The notes under the pieces are model-generated. The model worked only from the letters and a program-made list of their open reading frames with translations. It made no database searches and was not told where the DNA came from. A stretch of 64,000 nt of DNA, taken from NCBI GenBank assembly GCA_963605415.1, contig CAVCUL010000011.1:1-64000 (forward strand), in the 5' to 3' direction. The stretch is from CAG-217 sp963605415. Its GTDB lineage: Bacteria > Bacillota > Clostridia > Oscillospirales > Acutalibacteraceae. Both the position numbers and the translations under genes were made by a program. Shown here in pieces: positions 15,483 through 25,660 of the stretch; within the stretch, counting starts at the first letter, position 1, and each line of letters starts with the position of its first letter.

Positions 15483-18400
15483 TTATTTGCTTTTCAACCA
15501 AGCGCTGGTACGCTTATAGATTTCGTCTGCCGTGTACAGTCCGGTGTTGTACATCTTCTGCCGAATATTCCGGCGGGTAGTCTCATCGCCTTTGATGTAC
15601 TTATCCTTGTACGCAGCGGTAATGCGGCTCTTGATATAAGCACCGTCTTTGCCCGCTTTCCCGGCTTTTTCAAGTTGTGAGATAATGCTTTTCACCTTAC
15701 CGGAGTTGGACTCCATAGCCTTGACCACATCGGAACTGCTGTACGGTATGCCGGTCTTGTTGGTATGACCCTTAGCCATCGTTGCCACTTCGTCCATCGT
15801 AAAGTAGTCGTCCGCAGCAATGGCCCGCACATTCGCCTCGTATGTATCAAACGCGGCAACCTTATAGGCTTCCGAAGCGCGCAGCAGCCGCTCATCTGAC
15901 TTGGCGAATTCTCGGCGTATGGCCTTGTCCACCATATCCTCGGCCTTGTCCTTGGTATAGCCGTTCTTGACCGCCGTGTCTATCAGGTCCTGGCGCATAC
16001 GCTTGGCGCTGGAACCGTCATTCTTACTGATTGCCAGCGCAACATCGCTGTAATCATAGCGCGACTTCAAATTGCCCTTAGGCTCATTGCTGGTGTCCAC
16101 ATGATCGCTCACATATTTCTCCAGCGCCTTGGCATCAAAGCCGGTGGCTACCACCTGGTCGAACTTTTCCTTGTACTCCGTCTTATACTCGTCCGTACCG
16201 TCATCATTCTCCTTGGCCGTGACCAACGCCTTGGCGGCGGACTCAATACCATCTACTGCCTTAATGGCAATCTCGTCACTAAAGCCCAGCTTGATAATAT
16301 CTTGCAGCTTGGCATCAAAGCCATCATAGTCGCCCTCCAAATGGGCCTGCGCAGCCTTGCCGGCGTTCTGATCATTGGCCTTAACCGCAGCCACCAACAT
16401 ACGGTTAAAAGTCTCATCGTCTCCGGCCTCTCTCTGCATACGATCAACGGTCTCCTGATCGCCGGTAGATACAGCCTTATAGAGCTTTGCGGATTTATCC
16501 GTGTCCGGGAACATCTCAACGCCGAACTTCTCCAGCAGATCATCAATGAGCAGCTGACCCTTCATCTCGTCATTGAATACTTCCTTGGTGCCGGTTGCGC
16601 CGGTGTGCATATCCAGCGTGGCCTTGTGGACCACATTGAATATGGATTGCACATCCCGGGCCACATTCTTGTATGGCAGACCGACAAAGGCGGACAAGGC
16701 GCCAGCCAAGCGATTGACCTTCTGGCCGGTGCTGATGGTGTCGCTATCCACAGCCTGTACGGCGTCATACAAATCCGCAAACAGGTTCATATCTGCCCGG
16801 CTCACATCGTAGCCCTGAAAAATAGATATTGCATCTTTGAGTATCGGAATTTGACCTGCCGGATTCAAGTTGCTCCACATATTCGGCAGCAGCTGCCCCA
16901 AGTACACTTCCATGTAGGTCTTGTCGTCATCATCATCTCGCGCTGCGGTAACGATAGACTGAAGAACAGAGTTAAGCGCCGCAGCTGCCACCAGCGATCC
17001 GACAACCCTCGCACCGTAGGACTTGGGTGCGTTTCCGTTCTTCACCTGGTACACAGCGTCCACCAGCATGTTCAAAGAAGTGGTAGGCTCAGCCATAAAG
17101 GCCGTTGCCATCTTCATAGCGTTATCAGACGAACGCATCATACCCGATCGGGAGAATACAGAGTCATACACCTGGGTGCGGTCCACCACCTCAGAGAACC
17201 GTTCCCCGGCCTTCTGGTAGGCAGCCTCACCGGTCAGGTGGAAATCTGTTCTCGCCTCATGCACGCAGGCATTCCAAATATGGGCCCAGGTCAGTTCGTC
17301 CGCCTTTTCCGGCAGCGCAGACAGCACACTGTCCCGGTAGTCGCTGTCCGTAAACAGCGCTCCCAGTTTCTGGCCGAAGCTGCGTGGCTTATCTTCATTG
17401 ATCCAGTCCGTGGCCGTCTTGCCCATACCGGTATCAAAATAGCCCATCTCCTTGACAATAGCCACCGGAGCGTACTTTTGCAGCTGCGCATAGTCCCGCT
17501 TACCAATAGTCGTGGCCACAAAATGCTTAGCCGGAATGACTGCCATTGCTCTGGCGATTGCAGACGGCTGCTGGATAGCCACGGAAGCAGACGCAAATAC
17601 GGCGCCCTTCTTGAACAGACTGATCCCCTTGTTCACATACCGTGAGCCATTATCCGGTCGCACGCCGCCGTTCAGATCTCGGATAAACTGCTCAATATAC
17701 CGTTTTGACTCCGTGTCCATATAGCCACGCACCGCCTGCGACACCGTACCGTTTTCGCCCACCTGGGTGTGGTAGTTGTACACCCGCTGGAAGTCCTCCA
17801 ACGGCAGCGTGAATGAATGGTACAATGCCATATCGTTCACATGATTGGCCCACACATCGTCAAAAGACGAAATGACCAGGGCGTTGTTGGCGTGCGCATT
17901 CAGCTGATTGGTGAAGCCGCTGTTTTTGATCTTGGCGTCACCGTTGGCCTTATCCTGAATATACTGTACATAATCTCCGGCAGAGCGCATGGGGATATAG
18001 TCGCTGTCCGTAAACAGGTCTATATCGTACATCGCCCGAGATACCTGGTTGCCCTTAGCACCCATTGTATCCGCCAAATAGCGCTGCATGTCCTGGGCGT
18101 AGGATTTCTGCTCCTTGGTGAGCATATCAGCAGCCTTGGCAATGTCATCTACGGTCAGCGGGTGCGCCGTGTTGTCCGTCAGCTCCACAATGCGCTTGCC
18201 ACGCTTGGAGCGGGTAGACACCTTGTCAAACACCATACCGCCCTGGGTCAGGTGCTGCATTGCCGGTTCACGCCGACTGAGCGCATACAAATAGAGCAGC
18301 TGCTGCAAATTGAATTTCAGCTTTTCGCCGTACTGGGTCTCCAGAGTAAAAGTCCTCTTTTGGTTCCAGTTGTAGGCGTGATACTTCTCTTTCAACCGCT

Positions 18401-21400
18401 GAGAATACTGCCGTGCATCATAGCAATCCCTGGCCCAGGTGTCCTGGCCGCTGCGCAGATTGTGGTATAGCTTCTCCAGCGTAGGCGAGCCCTGCATTCT
18501 AAAGAAATACTCCGGTTTTAAGGCATTGTAACCAAAGCCCTTCAGAAACTCGATACGCTCGTTGGTCTTCTTACCGTTAGGGTCCTTTTTGCTGCCCTTC
18601 AGTTCCTGAATGATCTGCTGGCCCTGACTCTCTACCGTAGCAGCCTTCTCCGCCTTGAATAAGCGGTTACTGTTAGTGACAGCCTTTTTGACCGACCGAA
18701 TCAGCTGATAGGTTTGCTCCAACTCATCAGCGGTCATGTCGTTAATGGACTTGTCGCCAATGCTCTCCTTTAACTGGAGAATTTGGCCCTTAAACAGGTT
18801 GTTGTAGTCCGCCACAAGCGTGGCATACTCGGACTTTTGGCTGTCATTGCCCTCTATTTTGTCAAAGCCGTCCCGCACCTTATTTAGGTAGCTGTCCAGC
18901 CTCTCCCCAGCCTTACCGTCCAGCAACACAGCCCGGCCCAGTTCTTTGACGCTGTCCAGAAGGCCATTGGGCACCCGGCGCTCTTTGCCGCCGTTTGCCG
19001 CCAGGCTCATCAAGTCCAGTATCTGCTTTTTGATTTTGTTCTTCTGAACCGTCTTGCGCCGCTTCTCCACATCACGGTGCCGCCGTTCTGCGTATAGCTG
19101 CCGCTGGGCTTTCAGCTGATCGGCGTACTGGGTGCGCATATCTGCTTTGTCCTGCCGACTCTTGGATTGTACCGCCTTCAGCTTCTCTTCATACCGCTGG
19201 CGGTAATCATCCTTAACGGACTGGAGCCGCTTGCGGTATTTGTTCTGCATCGCAGTAAAGCGATCGTTCTGCCGCTGAGCGTAGGTCTTGTACTCCGGAG
19301 TGTCCATGTACGCATCAAAAATATCATAGGCCACGGTAGTGGCAGCATCGTCCATATCCATACCGTCGTAGGAGTAATAAGAGTCTTTTAACTCCTCCAC
19401 GATCTCCAGCAGTCGCTCCGGCATATTCTGGCTGTTCTCCTCAGCGTCAAAAGTGCCCGGGTACGACTCCGCCAGCTCCTGCCAAGCGCTATCCAAAGAC
19501 TGTCCATCCTTAGCCAGATTGACCGCACCAAACAGCCGCTTGCGGTAGTTACCGTACCGGTCGTGGTGATAGGCCGTCTCTGCCTTTTGCTCATCAGACA
19601 AAGTGATCGCCATACCCCGCAGCGTGTCCAGTACCTCCTGGGCGTACTCGTCACGCACTGTGTGTTCCGGAGTGCTGTCCAGCAGCTCATGGGCGATTTC
19701 CTTGGCCTGGTCCATGACAGACGAAAAGGTCACATCATCGTTGTTGCCAATGTAGTCAAACAGCCCTTTCAGCTGCACCATCAGGCGGGGTGTGTCCATC
19801 TTACTGCCGGTGGACTTCTTCAGTTGCCGGGCCACACGCTGCACCTGGGTTTGGGAAGTGTGGTGCCCGGTCTCCAATTCTTGACTGTCAAACACCTGGC
19901 GCAGGGTAATGTTCATCTCGTCCAGCCGCTTGTCATCCCGCAGCAGAGAAGTGCGTCCGGTGTCGTCAATGCTCTTGGACTTGCGGCTATCAGCGCTTAG
20001 TCCTTCTTGCAGCTGATCATAATCACCATTTTGAGCACTTCTTCCTCTGTCACCGTTCCCTTCTCCTCGTAACGATCTGCCAGCGCCAGAAGCATTGCGT
20101 TTATGTTGTCCAGATTCCATCCCAGATAACTGGCGATCCCCTCGCACTTCTCGTCCGATATACCCAAATTGTGCAGAAGCTGAAACAGGACCAGCATTCT
20201 TTCTTTCATGAGTGATTTTTCGGATTTCATTAAATTCCCTCCTGGTAGTTGCGGTTTGTGGTTTGTACACTAAAATATCCCTTGTGGGCGTATCCAACGT
20301 TTTGTAAACATAAAATCCGCTGTCAATGGTAATGCAGCGTACCTCATTCATGTGACGGTCTGCGTCCCAAGTCATAACCTCACGCTTTAGGTCCGCATAC
20401 CGCCTTTTGCCAGTGGTGTTAATCACATCATATCCGGCCTCGTCAAATTCGTCAACCTCTATTTGCTTTGAGTACCGAATATCCGGACTGTCGGTGGGAT
20501 TACCATTGGTAACCTCTTTGATCTGATTGGAATAGAACGGAATCGCAACGGTGTGCTGATCGCCGCCGTTTTTGCCGCCTTGGTCAACAATGCCATCATA
20601 GCCGCTGTCCTTCAAGAAGTCCGTGACTACATCCGGCACTGTGGTCCAAGCATAGGTTGTGCCGTTATCCAAATCGTCCTGCAACCGCTCCAGCCAATCC
20701 TCAATGGGAATGCCGTTCTTATCCCACATATCCGCCTGAGCGTTGTCTGTGGCGTACCGGCTCATGTCCGCATCGTCCACATACGACTGCAAATCATCAA
20801 CAAAGGACTGATCCAGCTTGCCGGTATTGTACGGATTGGTAATATTCAGATAAGCCTGATACACCTTTTCTTCCCGGTAGTCCGGGTCATTGTACTGGGC
20901 CTGATCAATACCCACCGCTTTCAGCACATCTAAGAACCGGCTTTCTTCGTTCCAAAGATTTCCATCACCAAGCCACATATCTACCAGTACGGACAGCGCA
21001 TTGCCCTTGGCACGGTGCAGTTCGTAGTCGCTAAAGCTACCAATGCCTATTTGATTGCCGGGCTTTAAGACAATGTTATCATCATCGTCCAATGTAACCT
21101 GCTTGACCTTCTCGGTCATGGCTTTCTTTTCAGCTGCGGTCAAGGTATTCCAGTATTCTGTAACCGGCTTGCCGTTTACCTGAAACTGCGTCTCGTAGCT
21201 GTCATAATCGCTATCGTAGGCGATAGAAGTATCTGCTTTGTCCCTGCTGTAATTTGTAGCAATATCCGGATCGTCCGTAAAATACGCCATCGGCCCGGAG
21301 GTTGCCCGCTTGGGGTCAAACACATAACCTACCCGGTCCGCTCTGGCAGTACCGTGGTAGAATGGCTTGATCTTGCCGTCCTCGTCCCGCAGCTCCGGCG

Positions 21401-24400
21401 CCATATTCTTATACCGCCGCTGCTGCGCCTCAGTCAGCGCATTGCCCTGACTGTCCACTTCCAGGGAATGCCTGGTGTTGCTTCCGCCGTTCTGCGCATT
21501 TTTTTGCCCATTCTGCATAGAATGAGTATTGACATCAGGTCCATTTTGTGTTACCTTGGTGTTAGCAGACACGGGAGATCTGAGCGGCGTCTCGGGCGTA
21601 AACTGATGGGGCGTAACTGCCATGTTGGTACTCAAGTAACCGTGTCTGTTTTTATTTATATACACAGAGGTTACCCACGCCTTTTTCCATCTGGAATCCA
21701 CTATGCTTTCAGCCACATAGTAGGTTCCATTTATTTTTTTGAAAAAGCCGACCATCGGAGCATAAGAACCATCTTTGTTTTTGAATTCGGTACTATATAC
21801 CGGATTGCCATTTTGATCTCTTAAAATATCCACATCATCGTAGTTTTCAAGAATATATCCAACCCGTGCCAGATCATTCGCATTCTTCATGGAATGGTCA
21901 TGTTCTCCGTTTACACCGTGTCTTTTTTCAATATGCCGCAGGGCGTTTGTGTTGATTGAATTCTTAAAGCCCTGAATATCTATACCGAGCAACCGTTTGA
22001 TATCCGCAGCTTGTCGATCACTCACCTCGCCAAGTTGCAAGCGTCCCACTTTCTTCTTGTAGGATCCACTCTTAAAATCCTGGATAAACTTCAAGATTTT
22101 GTTGTCTACCGCCGCAAGGTACTCCTTGATCACCGTCTGCATATCGTACGGATATTGATCTAAGTCCTTTGAGAAGCGAATTCCTGTAGACGAATTGTCG
22201 TCTGTTGTATTTCTTTGCTCACCGTCCAGCATGCTTTGGCGGTTGTCAATGGCATTATCCAGCGCATTAAAGAAGTCATCCAGCACCGGCACCTGCTGCG
22301 CCGCCTTTTGACCGGCTCGTGCAGTGGTATTCAGCGCGCCTTGGCCCTCAATTACGCTGCGCACAGCGTCCAGCAGCTTTGTAAAGAAGTCCTTGATCTT
22401 TTCCACAACGGACTTCTTTTCTTTTGGGGTCAGGTCCGTATCTTCCGCCAGCCACTTGGCGAACTTCTCGCCGCCCTCCTGCGTGCTGGCTTCACCGCTG
22501 ATGAAGTCAAAGATCATCTCGCTGACCGCATCTTCAATAGAATACTGCTTGCCGTTCTCGCTGTACCCATCCACATACTTCTGCAATAGGTCGATCTTGT
22601 CATCGTGCGCATAATCACCGGTTGCCAGCATATACTCCACGACAGGCCGGCAGGCGTCTAGCATTTCCGCCGTGTTGTAGGCGTGGGTGTACTCGCCCAG
22701 CTCGTGCATAAGCGTGGCATAGATATGCCCGCTGTCCGGGTTCAACACCACCTTGCCGTTGGCAGGATCAATATAGCCGTTATCATTGCTTTCCAGGCTG
22801 CCGTCCAGCACAATATCCAGCTTGGTCTTGGCTGCTACACGGTCCAGGACTTCCTTTTCCTGCGGGGTGACCGTAGCTTCTCCGGTCAGCGTTACAACGC
22901 CACCATGGTTCTTGTTTGCTTTGGTGACAGCGGTCTTGGTGGTGCCGATCGCCTTAGACTGCTCCTGACCGCTCAGAAACAACTCATTGGCAGCGCCACG
23001 GTCCATAATCCCCATTTCGATCGGCGCAGACAATGTATTGGCTGCCTGGTCAAAGGTGATCTTGCCTGACGCGCCGGCATTATAAAAACTCTCCGCTGCG
23101 TGCAGATAGGAATAAGGGTTGACCTTGCTGTCGTAATTTTTCACCAGTGTATAAGCGCCCAGGGAGCCAAATTTGGCAGCGCTCTTGTAAACCGCCTTGG
23201 TGTTGGGGTTATCGAACTGCACATAATCCGCAGTGGTCTTCGTGCCGTCTTGCAGCTCGACCACGGTATGACCGTCCTGCACCTTAAGAACGCCTTTCAC
23301 CTGGCTCTCCGGCACAGGCTCTGCCCGCTGTGAAACCACTGGCGTGGTGGCTTCTGTGAGCAGCGCATTATAACTCGTGTCCGCAGAGCCGTGCTCATTC
23401 TCTCTCTGTTCGGCAGGTTCTTGTTCTAAGCGTTCCTGCTCCAACTGGGCAATTTTAGCCTCAGTGATACCACCATAGGTGTCCTTGAACTCATTATAAC
23501 TCTTGGGCTGATCATTTACAAGAAGTTCATTCAGATAAGCGCCACTCGCACCGCCACGCAGCATTTCATAGGCCATACTGCGGGTAGTAGACTGCGCCCA
23601 ATCCGTGCTGTTGTCCCGCAGCTCGGCGTACAAAGCCTTTGTGGCCTTATTCCCTTTGATCTTCCCCTCACCGTCAAAATAGCTGCTCACAAAGCGGCTG
23701 GCGGCCTTGTCCGCATTCTTAACGCCGCTGTCTTGCAACCGCTGGCGCACAGCGTCCTCCAGCACAGCCTTTTGTGCCTGCGTAGTTGCTGCATCATCGC
23801 TGCTCTGCAGCTCCATCGCCAGCTTGCCCAACTGCCGCTTGGACACGGTCTTGCCACTTTCCTCCGTATCGGCCAGCTCGGCTGCAATACGATACAGCTT
23901 AGAATTCTTATCCGCTGTCAGCCCGGCGTCAATCAACTCTCCTGCATTCCCGCTGCGGCGCACATCTTTTCCGTATCGAGAGTACTCGTGCTGGACCTTA
24001 GCACCTTCTATTGAATTTATTGTGGACACCGCACCACCAAGAGCACCACCGGAAATAGCGCCGCCCAAAAAAGACTCGCCAATCTGCAATCCAAAGTTTG
24101 CTGCCACTCTTTTAGCGGCTTCTTTTTTACTAATTCCTTTTTCATTGACGAGATATTGATATTGTTGCGCAAGGTCTGCATCTCGTCCATTGATAATAAA
24201 ATCGGAAGCCGCATTGGCCAGATCGGTAAAGAATTCTTCTGAACCCTCGGTAAAACTTTGCTTCGCAACATCTATCAGTTGATTGACAAACCCTGTCTTT
24301 CCGCTGGCTTTCATTGCTTTCAGATTTTCAAGACTGAATTTTTCGAAGAAGGACTCTGCAATCGCAGCAGCCGTTGCTGTGTACATAGCTTTATCGGCAG

Positions 24401-25643
24401 AAAGTCCACGCTGTGTTGCGTCTTTTGCTGTGCTGGCTGCTGCACTGGAACTCATAATGGCCAAAGATAACGGCTCAGGCAAAACGGCTAACGAACCGAA
24501 ATCGCCTATAGAAAGCCCTGTCTGGTACAGGAAGCTGGCTGCTTTCGAGGCAAACTCGCTATTCGTTTTATCCATCACTTTGTTTTGAATGTTCTCGGAA
24601 TTTTTTTCCGCAATGGTGTCTCGCAAATTTGTGGCTCCAAAAACGCCTGTATTGGTATCAAGCGGCTTATATTCGCCGGAAATTGCAGAGCTCAGCCCCT
24701 CTTTTGCAATCTGCGGAAGCGCACTCGTCTGGACAGAGTTAAGTGCTACATACGCAGCTGATGACGCTACCGGGTGTTTATCTGAGAAGTCGGCCATCTG
24801 CTCACTCAGATTCTGTGTTTCTATCTCGTTTCGTTTTCTGGAATATGTATCAATCAGACTTTCAGCGTCATAGCCATTACTTTGTAACTGCTTTACCGCA
24901 GCCTGGTAATCGTTATATGCGGTTTGGTAGACTTTCTGATACTGTTGCAAGCCCTGCAATGCTGAAGTATTACCAGGCTGCATTGCCAGTGCTTGAGTAT
25001 TATCAATATTCGATTGTGCAGTTTCCGCATTGGACTTAGCTTTGGCAGCTGCAGCAACAACGGCTGCAACATCCGCATTACTGTTCAGCAACTTCAAATT
25101 ACTCGCTTGGCTATGCTCCCACTCGTTCTTTTTCTGGTCTTTGAGAGCGGACTTGAATAAGCGCTTAGCGTCTTTGCTTTCGCTTGTATCTTGTCCTTTC
25201 TTTTTTGCTTCTTTCTCTGCCTCTTTTAGAGCCTTGAGTTTTTCGTTCACGGCATCGTAACGGCTGTCCGCCTGCTGGTGCTCTGCTTTAGCAGAACTGT
25301 ACTCATCTGTGCCCAAACTGGCAAACTGTTTTATCGCCGTTGTAAAACGATCTTTGCGTGCTTGATTCCTTTGCGCACGCAAATATGACTGACCCGCATC
25401 ATATCCAGCAGCATTCACTCTCGCCTCGGCGATTTGATACAGTTTCGGCACATCAAAATCGTCAACAGCTTTCAGTGCAGCAGACGAAGCCCGCCAGCTG
25501 GCATTTTTAGCCTGATCACTCTCCTTAGCACCTGTAACAGCAGCTTTTTTCACTACATCACGATTGATATAGTCAGAGCGGCGAACGCCCTCTTGCTTGT
25601 CCTTTTCCTTTACAGATTTCTGTAAATCTGCCCAATATCCCAT
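15483..25643 (-). CDS. Giant polyvalent internal-virion/ejection protein (3386 residues)
   Basis: Domain order, approximate: 1-330 coiled-coil; 365-545 Ala/Gly-rich hydrophobic helices (SLAIMSSSAAASTAKDA; GGAISGGALGGAVST) that could insert in membrane; ~900-1130 zincin-like region with LMHELGEYTH at ~980; ~1225-1335 nuclease of the phage barnase/EndoU/colicin/RelE-like (PBECR) type with NALRHIEKRHG; ~1425-1720 ADP-ribosyltransferase-like domain starting KPFYHGTARADR; ~1750-1905 disordered linker; ~2135-2190 charged coiled-coil; ~2350-2900 domain common in large polyvalent phage proteins; helical C-terminus. The start ATG follows GGAGAG. Such proteins are packaged and injected with DNA, carrying effectors for early takeover; that role is inference from the family and from its place among virion genes. 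Confidence 0.8.
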   Translation of the reverse strand: MGYWADLQKSVKEKDKQEGVRRSDYINRDVVKKAAVTGAKESDQAKNASWRASSAALKAVDDFDVPKLYQIAEARVNAAGYDAGQSYLRAQRNQARKDRFTTAIKQFASLGTDEYSSAKAEHQQADSRYDAVNEKLKALKEAEKEAKKKGQDTSESKDAKRLFKSALKDQKKNEWEHSQASNLKLLNSNADVAAVVAAAAKAKSNAETAQSNIDNTQALAMQPGNTSALQGLQQYQKVYQTAYNDYQAAVKQLQSNGYDAESLIDTYSRKRNEIETQNLSEQMADFSDKHPVASSAAYVALNSVQTSALPQIAKEGLSSAISGEYKPLDTNTGVFGATNLRDTIAEKNSENIQNKVMDKTNSEFASKAASFLYQTGLSIGDFGSLAVLPEPLSLAIMSSSAAASTAKDATQRGLSADKAMYTATAAAIAESFFEKFSLENLKAMKASGKTGFVNQLIDVAKQSFTEGSEEFFTDLANAASDFIINGRDADLAQQYQYLVNEKGISKKEAAKRVAANFGLQIGESFLGGAISGGALGGAVSTINSIEGAKVQHEYSRYGKDVRRSGNAGELIDAGLTADKNSKLYRIAAELADTEESGKTVSKRQLGKLAMELQSSDDAATTQAQKAVLEDAVRQRLQDSGVKNADKAASRFVSSYFDGEGKIKGNKATKALYAELRDNSTDWAQSTTRSMAYEMLRGGASGAYLNELLVNDQPKSYNEFKDTYGGITEAKIAQLEQERLEQEPAEQRENEHGSADTSYNALLTEATTPVVSQRAEPVPESQVKGVLKVQDGHTVVELQDGTKTTADYVQFDNPNTKAVYKSAAKFGSLGAYTLVKNYDSKVNPYSYLHAAESFYNAGASGKITFDQAANTLSAPIEMGIMDRGAANELFLSGQEQSKAIGTTKTAVTKANKNHGGVVTLTGEATVTPQEKEVLDRVAAKTKLDIVLDGSLESNDNGYIDPANGKVVLNPDSGHIYATLMHELGEYTHAYNTAEMLDACRPVVEYMLATGDYAHDDKIDLLQKYVDGYSENGKQYSIEDAVSEMIFDFISGEASTQEGGEKFAKWLAEDTDLTPKEKKSVVEKIKDFFTKLLDAVRSVIEGQGALNTTARAGQKAAQQVPVLDDFFNALDNAIDNRQSMLDGEQRNTTDDNSSTGIRFSKDLDQYPYDMQTVIKEYLAAVDNKILKFIQDFKSGSYKKKVGRLQLGEVSDRQAADIKRLLGIDIQGFKNSINTNALRHIEKRHGVNGEHDHSMKNANDLARVGYILENYDDVDILRDQNGNPVYSTEFKNKDGSYAPMVGFFKKINGTYYVAESIVDSRWKKAWVTSVYINKNRHGYLSTNMAVTPHQFTPETPLRSPVSANTKVTQNGPDVNTHSMQNGQKNAQNGGSNTRHSLEVDSQGNALTEAQQRRYKNMAPELRDEDGKIKPFYHGTARADRVGYVFDPKRATSGPMAYFTDDPDIATNYSRDKADTSIAYDSDYDSYETQFQVNGKPVTEYWNTLTAAEKKAMTEKVKQVTLDDDDNIVLKPGNQIGIGSFSDYELHRAKGNALSVLVDMWLGDGNLWNEESRFLDVLKAVGIDQAQYNDPDYREEKVYQAYLNITNPYNTGKLDQSFVDDLQSYVDDADMSRYATDNAQADMWDKNGIPIEDWLERLQDDLDNGTTYAWTTVPDVVTDFLKDSGYDGIVDQGGKNGGDQHTVAIPFYSNQIKEVTNGNPTDSPDIRYSKQIEVDEFDEAGYDVINTTGKRRYADLKREVMTWDADRHMNEVRCITIDSGFYVYKTLDTPTRDILVYKPQTATTRREFNEIRKITHERKNAGPVSASAQFGYIGREVRGDRQLSGMESGQHKRNASGAGRSLRGEGNGDRGRSAQNGDYDQLQEGLSADSRKSKSIDDTGRTSLLRDDKRLDEMNITLRQVFDSQELETGHHTSQTQVQRVARQLKKSTGSKMDTPRLMVQLKGLFDYIGNNDDVTFSSVMDQAKEIAHELLDSTPEHTVRDEYAQEVLDTLRGMAITLSDEQKAETAYHHDRYGNYRKRLFGAVNLAKDGQSLDSAWQELAESYPGTFDAEENSQNMPERLLEIVEELKDSYYSYDGMDMDDAATTVAYDIFDAYMDTPEYKTYAQRQNDRFTAMQNKYRKRLQSVKDDYRQRYEEKLKAVQSKSRQDKADMRTQYADQLKAQRQLYAERRHRDVEKRRKTVQKNKIKKQILDLMSLAANGGKERRVPNGLLDSVKELGRAVLLDGKAGERLDSYLNKVRDGFDKIEGNDSQKSEYATLVADYNNLFKGQILQLKESIGDKSINDMTADELEQTYQLIRSVKKAVTNSNRLFKAEKAATVESQGQQIIQELKGSKKDPNGKKTNERIEFLKGFGYNALKPEYFFRMQGSPTLEKLYHNLRSGQDTWARDCYDARQYSQRLKEKYHAYNWNQKRTFTLETQYGEKLKFNLQQLLYLYALSRREPAMQHLTQGGMVFDKVSTRSKRGKRIVELTDNTAHPLTVDDIAKAADMLTKEQKSYAQDMQRYLADTMGAKGNQVSRAMYDIDLFTDSDYIPMRSAGDYVQYIQDKANGDAKIKNSGFTNQLNAHANNALVISSFDDVWANHVNDMALYHSFTLPLEDFQRVYNYHTQVGENGTVSQAVRGYMDTESKRYIEQFIRDLNGGVRPDNGSRYVNKGISLFKKGAVFASASVAIQQPSAIARAMAVIPAKHFVATTIGKRDYAQLQKYAPVAIVKEMGYFDTGMGKTATDWINEDKPRSFGQKLGALFTDSDYRDSVLSALPEKADELTWAHIWNACVHEARTDFHLTGEAAYQKAGERFSEVVDRTQVYDSVFSRSGMMRSSDNAMKMATAFMAEPTTSLNMLVDAVYQVKNGNAPKSYGARVVGSLVAAAALNSVLQSIVTAARDDDDDKTYMEVYLGQLLPNMWSNLNPAGQIPILKDAISIFQGYDVSRADMNLFADLYDAVQAVDSDTISTGQKVNRLAGALSAFVGLPYKNVARDVQSIFNVVHKATLDMHTGATGTKEVFNDEMKGQLLIDDLLEKFGVEMFPDTDKSAKLYKAVSTGDQETVDRMQREAGDDETFNRMLVAAVKANDQNAGKAAQAHLEGDYDGFDAKLQDIIKLGFSDEIAIKAVDGIESAAKALVTAKENDDGTDEYKTEYKEKFDQVVATGFDAKALEKYVSDHVDTSNEPKGNLKSRYDYSDVALAISKNDGSSAKRMRQDLIDTAVKNGYTKDKAEDMVDKAIRREFAKSDERLLRASEAYKVAAFDTYEANVRAIAADDYFTMDEVATMAKGHTNKTGIPYSSSDVVKAMESNSGKVKSIISQLEKAGKAGKDGAYIKSRITAAYKDKYIKGDETTRRNIRQKMYNTGLYTADEIYKRTSAWLKSK
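19997..20230 (-). CDS. Small gene embedded out of frame in the giant gene
   Basis: 77 residues in a different frame of the same strand, covering the disordered linker of the giant protein (residues ~1805-1882). It has a near-ideal RBS, AGGAGGG six bases before the ATG. Its sequence reads like a folded helical protein (MKERMLVLFQLLHNLGISDE, then YLGWNLDNINAMLLALADRY, EEEVLKMVIMI). The host frame here is low-complexity and Gly/Arg/Ser-rich, which would tolerate a second coding frame. Function unknown; it may be a small regulator made with the late mRNA. Confidence 0.5.
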   Translation of the reverse strand: MKSEKSLMKERMLVLFQLLHNLGISDEKCEGIASYLGWNLDNINAMLLALADRYEEKGTVTEEEVLKMVIMISCKKD

Positions 25644-25660
25644 TTGAAGCTCTCCTTATA

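Noticed and set aside
16101..17645. 514-codon plus-strand frame opposite the giant gene
   Set aside because: It has no RBS, its composition is that of an antisense shadow, and it lies wholly within a well-supported gene. The same applies to the other plus-strand frames across 15483-37786.
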